The translations under genes were made by a program, and so were the position numbers. The notes beneath the pieces are model-generated. The model did no database searches. It was not told where the DNA came from and worked only from the letters and a program-made list of their open reading frames with translations. A stretch of DNA of 64,000 nucleotides from an uncultured Prevotellaceae bacterium. Lineage in GTDB: Bacteria > Bacteroidota > Bacteroidia > Bacteroidales > Bacteroidaceae. Below, piece by piece: positions 63,397-64,000 of this stretch. The stretch spans positions 1 to 64,000 of the forward strand of contig UQST01000011.1 in NCBI GenBank assembly GCA_900543815.1, given 5' to 3'. The number at the start of each line of letters is the position of its first letter. Position 1 is the first letter of the stretch.

Positions 63397-63506
63397 AAGG
63401 AAAAGAACACATCATAATAGGATAATGAACACATCAGAAAAATGAGTATGGCAAATGGTTCAAGGAACAGAACCTCTCAGACAGAAGGTGGTGGAACAGA
63501 CAACTC
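63397..63506. repeat. Degenerate 22-bp-phased stretch after the C69 peptidase gene
   Basis: GAACACATCA occurs at 63405 and again at 63427 (22 bp apart). GAACCTCTCA at 63470 and GAACAGACAAC at 63494 fall within one base of the same phase. The unit is roughly AGGATAATGAACACATCAGA. It is more diverged than the other arrays. The same stretch holds two overlapping mini-frames (63425-63445 and 63442-63555) that are probably not genes. Confidence 0.5.
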
Positions 63507-63617
63507 ATTAGGCATGCGTACCCGACTAAACATAATCGCCATAATAAAGAAATAGGCTTAAATCAATAAGTCACACGGCTTTAGAGCAAAGAAATAATAT
63601 ATTAAAAGGATAAATAT

Positions 63618-64000
63618 ATGCCAAGAAACCTCAGCGGCGCTCAATATGCCGCACTCAAATACTTCGAAATCCCTGTGCGGGAAGAATCTCAGCTCATGGA
63701 TTTCATCATGAAGCAAATGGCTGGTGTGAGCCGTAACCACGTAAAGGATTTGCTCAAAGGTCACGGAGTAAGCGTAGATCGCGTGCTTGTGACACGTTTT
63801 GACCATCCCTTGCATCCAGGCCAGGTTGTGCGCATCAGCCGTCATAAGCGCAGCACGGAACTGAGCAACAAGTATGTGAAAATCGTGTATGAGGACAAGG
63901 ATATTGTCGTTATCGAGAAAGCTCCAGGCATATTGAGTATGGGTGCCAATCCCAGCCAGTTCTGCGTGAAGACTGTGCTTGACGAGTATTTCAAGAAGCG
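63618..64000 (+). CDS. RluA-family pseudouridine synthase (partial, runs off the right edge)
   Basis: From ATG 63618 the frame is open to the end of the window (127 residues seen). It begins MPRNLSGAQYAALKYFEIPV. An S4 RNA-binding domain follows (about 24-85, with MKQMAGVSRNHVKDLLKGHG), then the start of the catalytic domain, YEDKDIVVIEKAPGILSMG, which is the typical RluA/RluD strand preceding the catalytic Asp (not yet reached). It would isomerise uridines in rRNA or tRNA. Which site cannot be told. Confidence 0.9.
   Translation, partial: MPRNLSGAQYAALKYFEIPVREESQLMDFIMKQMAGVSRNHVKDLLKGHGVSVDRVLVTRFDHPLHPGQVVRISRHKRSTELSNKYVKIVYEDKDIVVIEKAPGILSMGANPSQFCVKTVLDEYFKK

Overview
The window is a chromosomal segment of a Bacteroidales bacterium, most likely of the Prevotellaceae. 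Three lines support this. Many genes carry the Bacteroidota -7 promoter box TAnnTTTG upstream, usually without a clear Shine-Dalgarno site. The trp genes run in the order trpB-E-G-D-C-F-A. Several genes are typical of the phylum: gldE next to ssb and mutY, PPi-dependent phosphofructokinase, a periplasmic thioredoxin-fold lipoprotein, a GH92 mannosidase, and a DUF5687-type ABC permease. No rRNA, tRNA or CRISPR array was seen.

Layout. 1-5.9 kb: a frameshifted cysteine-peptidase-like gene at the left edge, mnmE, a patatin-like hydrolase, a Cof-type HAD phosphatase, a HigBA-type toxin-antitoxin pair in AT-richer DNA, and a TlpA-like lipoprotein. 6.2-16.7 kb: sbcC/sbcD, glyA, pyrI/pyrB, and divergent rarA-purT. 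17-24.4 kb: a glycosyltransferase, then gldE, ssb, mutY, an outer-membrane protein, a DedA protein and a second glycosyltransferase. 24.4-30.5 kb: hisH-hisA-hisF-hisIE, followed on the same strand by ftsE, lysC and lysA. 30.6-37.1 kb: a complete trp operon whose trpE is interrupted by one in-frame amber codon. 37.7-48.5 kb: GH92 mannosidase, a GATE-domain membrane protein, an ABC exporter pair, trxB, lolA and ftsK. 48.6-53.1 kb: an MBL-GNAT fusion, a C-GCAxxG-C-C protein, a lysine exporter split into two genes, a zinc alcohol dehydrogenase and a Cys-rich small protein. 53.2-57 kb: clpS-clpA-aat, a compact N-degron module. 57-64 kb: dnaB, PPi-PFK, a GH25 muramidase, a C69 peptidase and the start of an RluA-type pseudouridine synthase.

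The most unusual feature lies between the genes. At least seven separate intergenic regions hold short tandem arrays with the same period, 22 bp (occasionally 21, 23 or a doubled 44-45 bp), but with different unit sequences. Several unit types have a palindromic core, such as GTATCC-TT-GGATAC or GCAGCGCGCTGC. Several arrays begin at, or overlap, the stop codon of a neighbouring gene. A constant period with an unconserved sequence is unlike a dispersed MITE, REP or CRISPR family, and nothing I can name explains it.

Other points to check: the amber codon in trpE, the frameshift at the left edge, the MBL-GNAT fusion, a structured leader before a 63-residue protein, a strong hairpin between lysC and lysA, a terminator overlapping the GH92 promoter, and recurring TATATATA leaders just before start codons.
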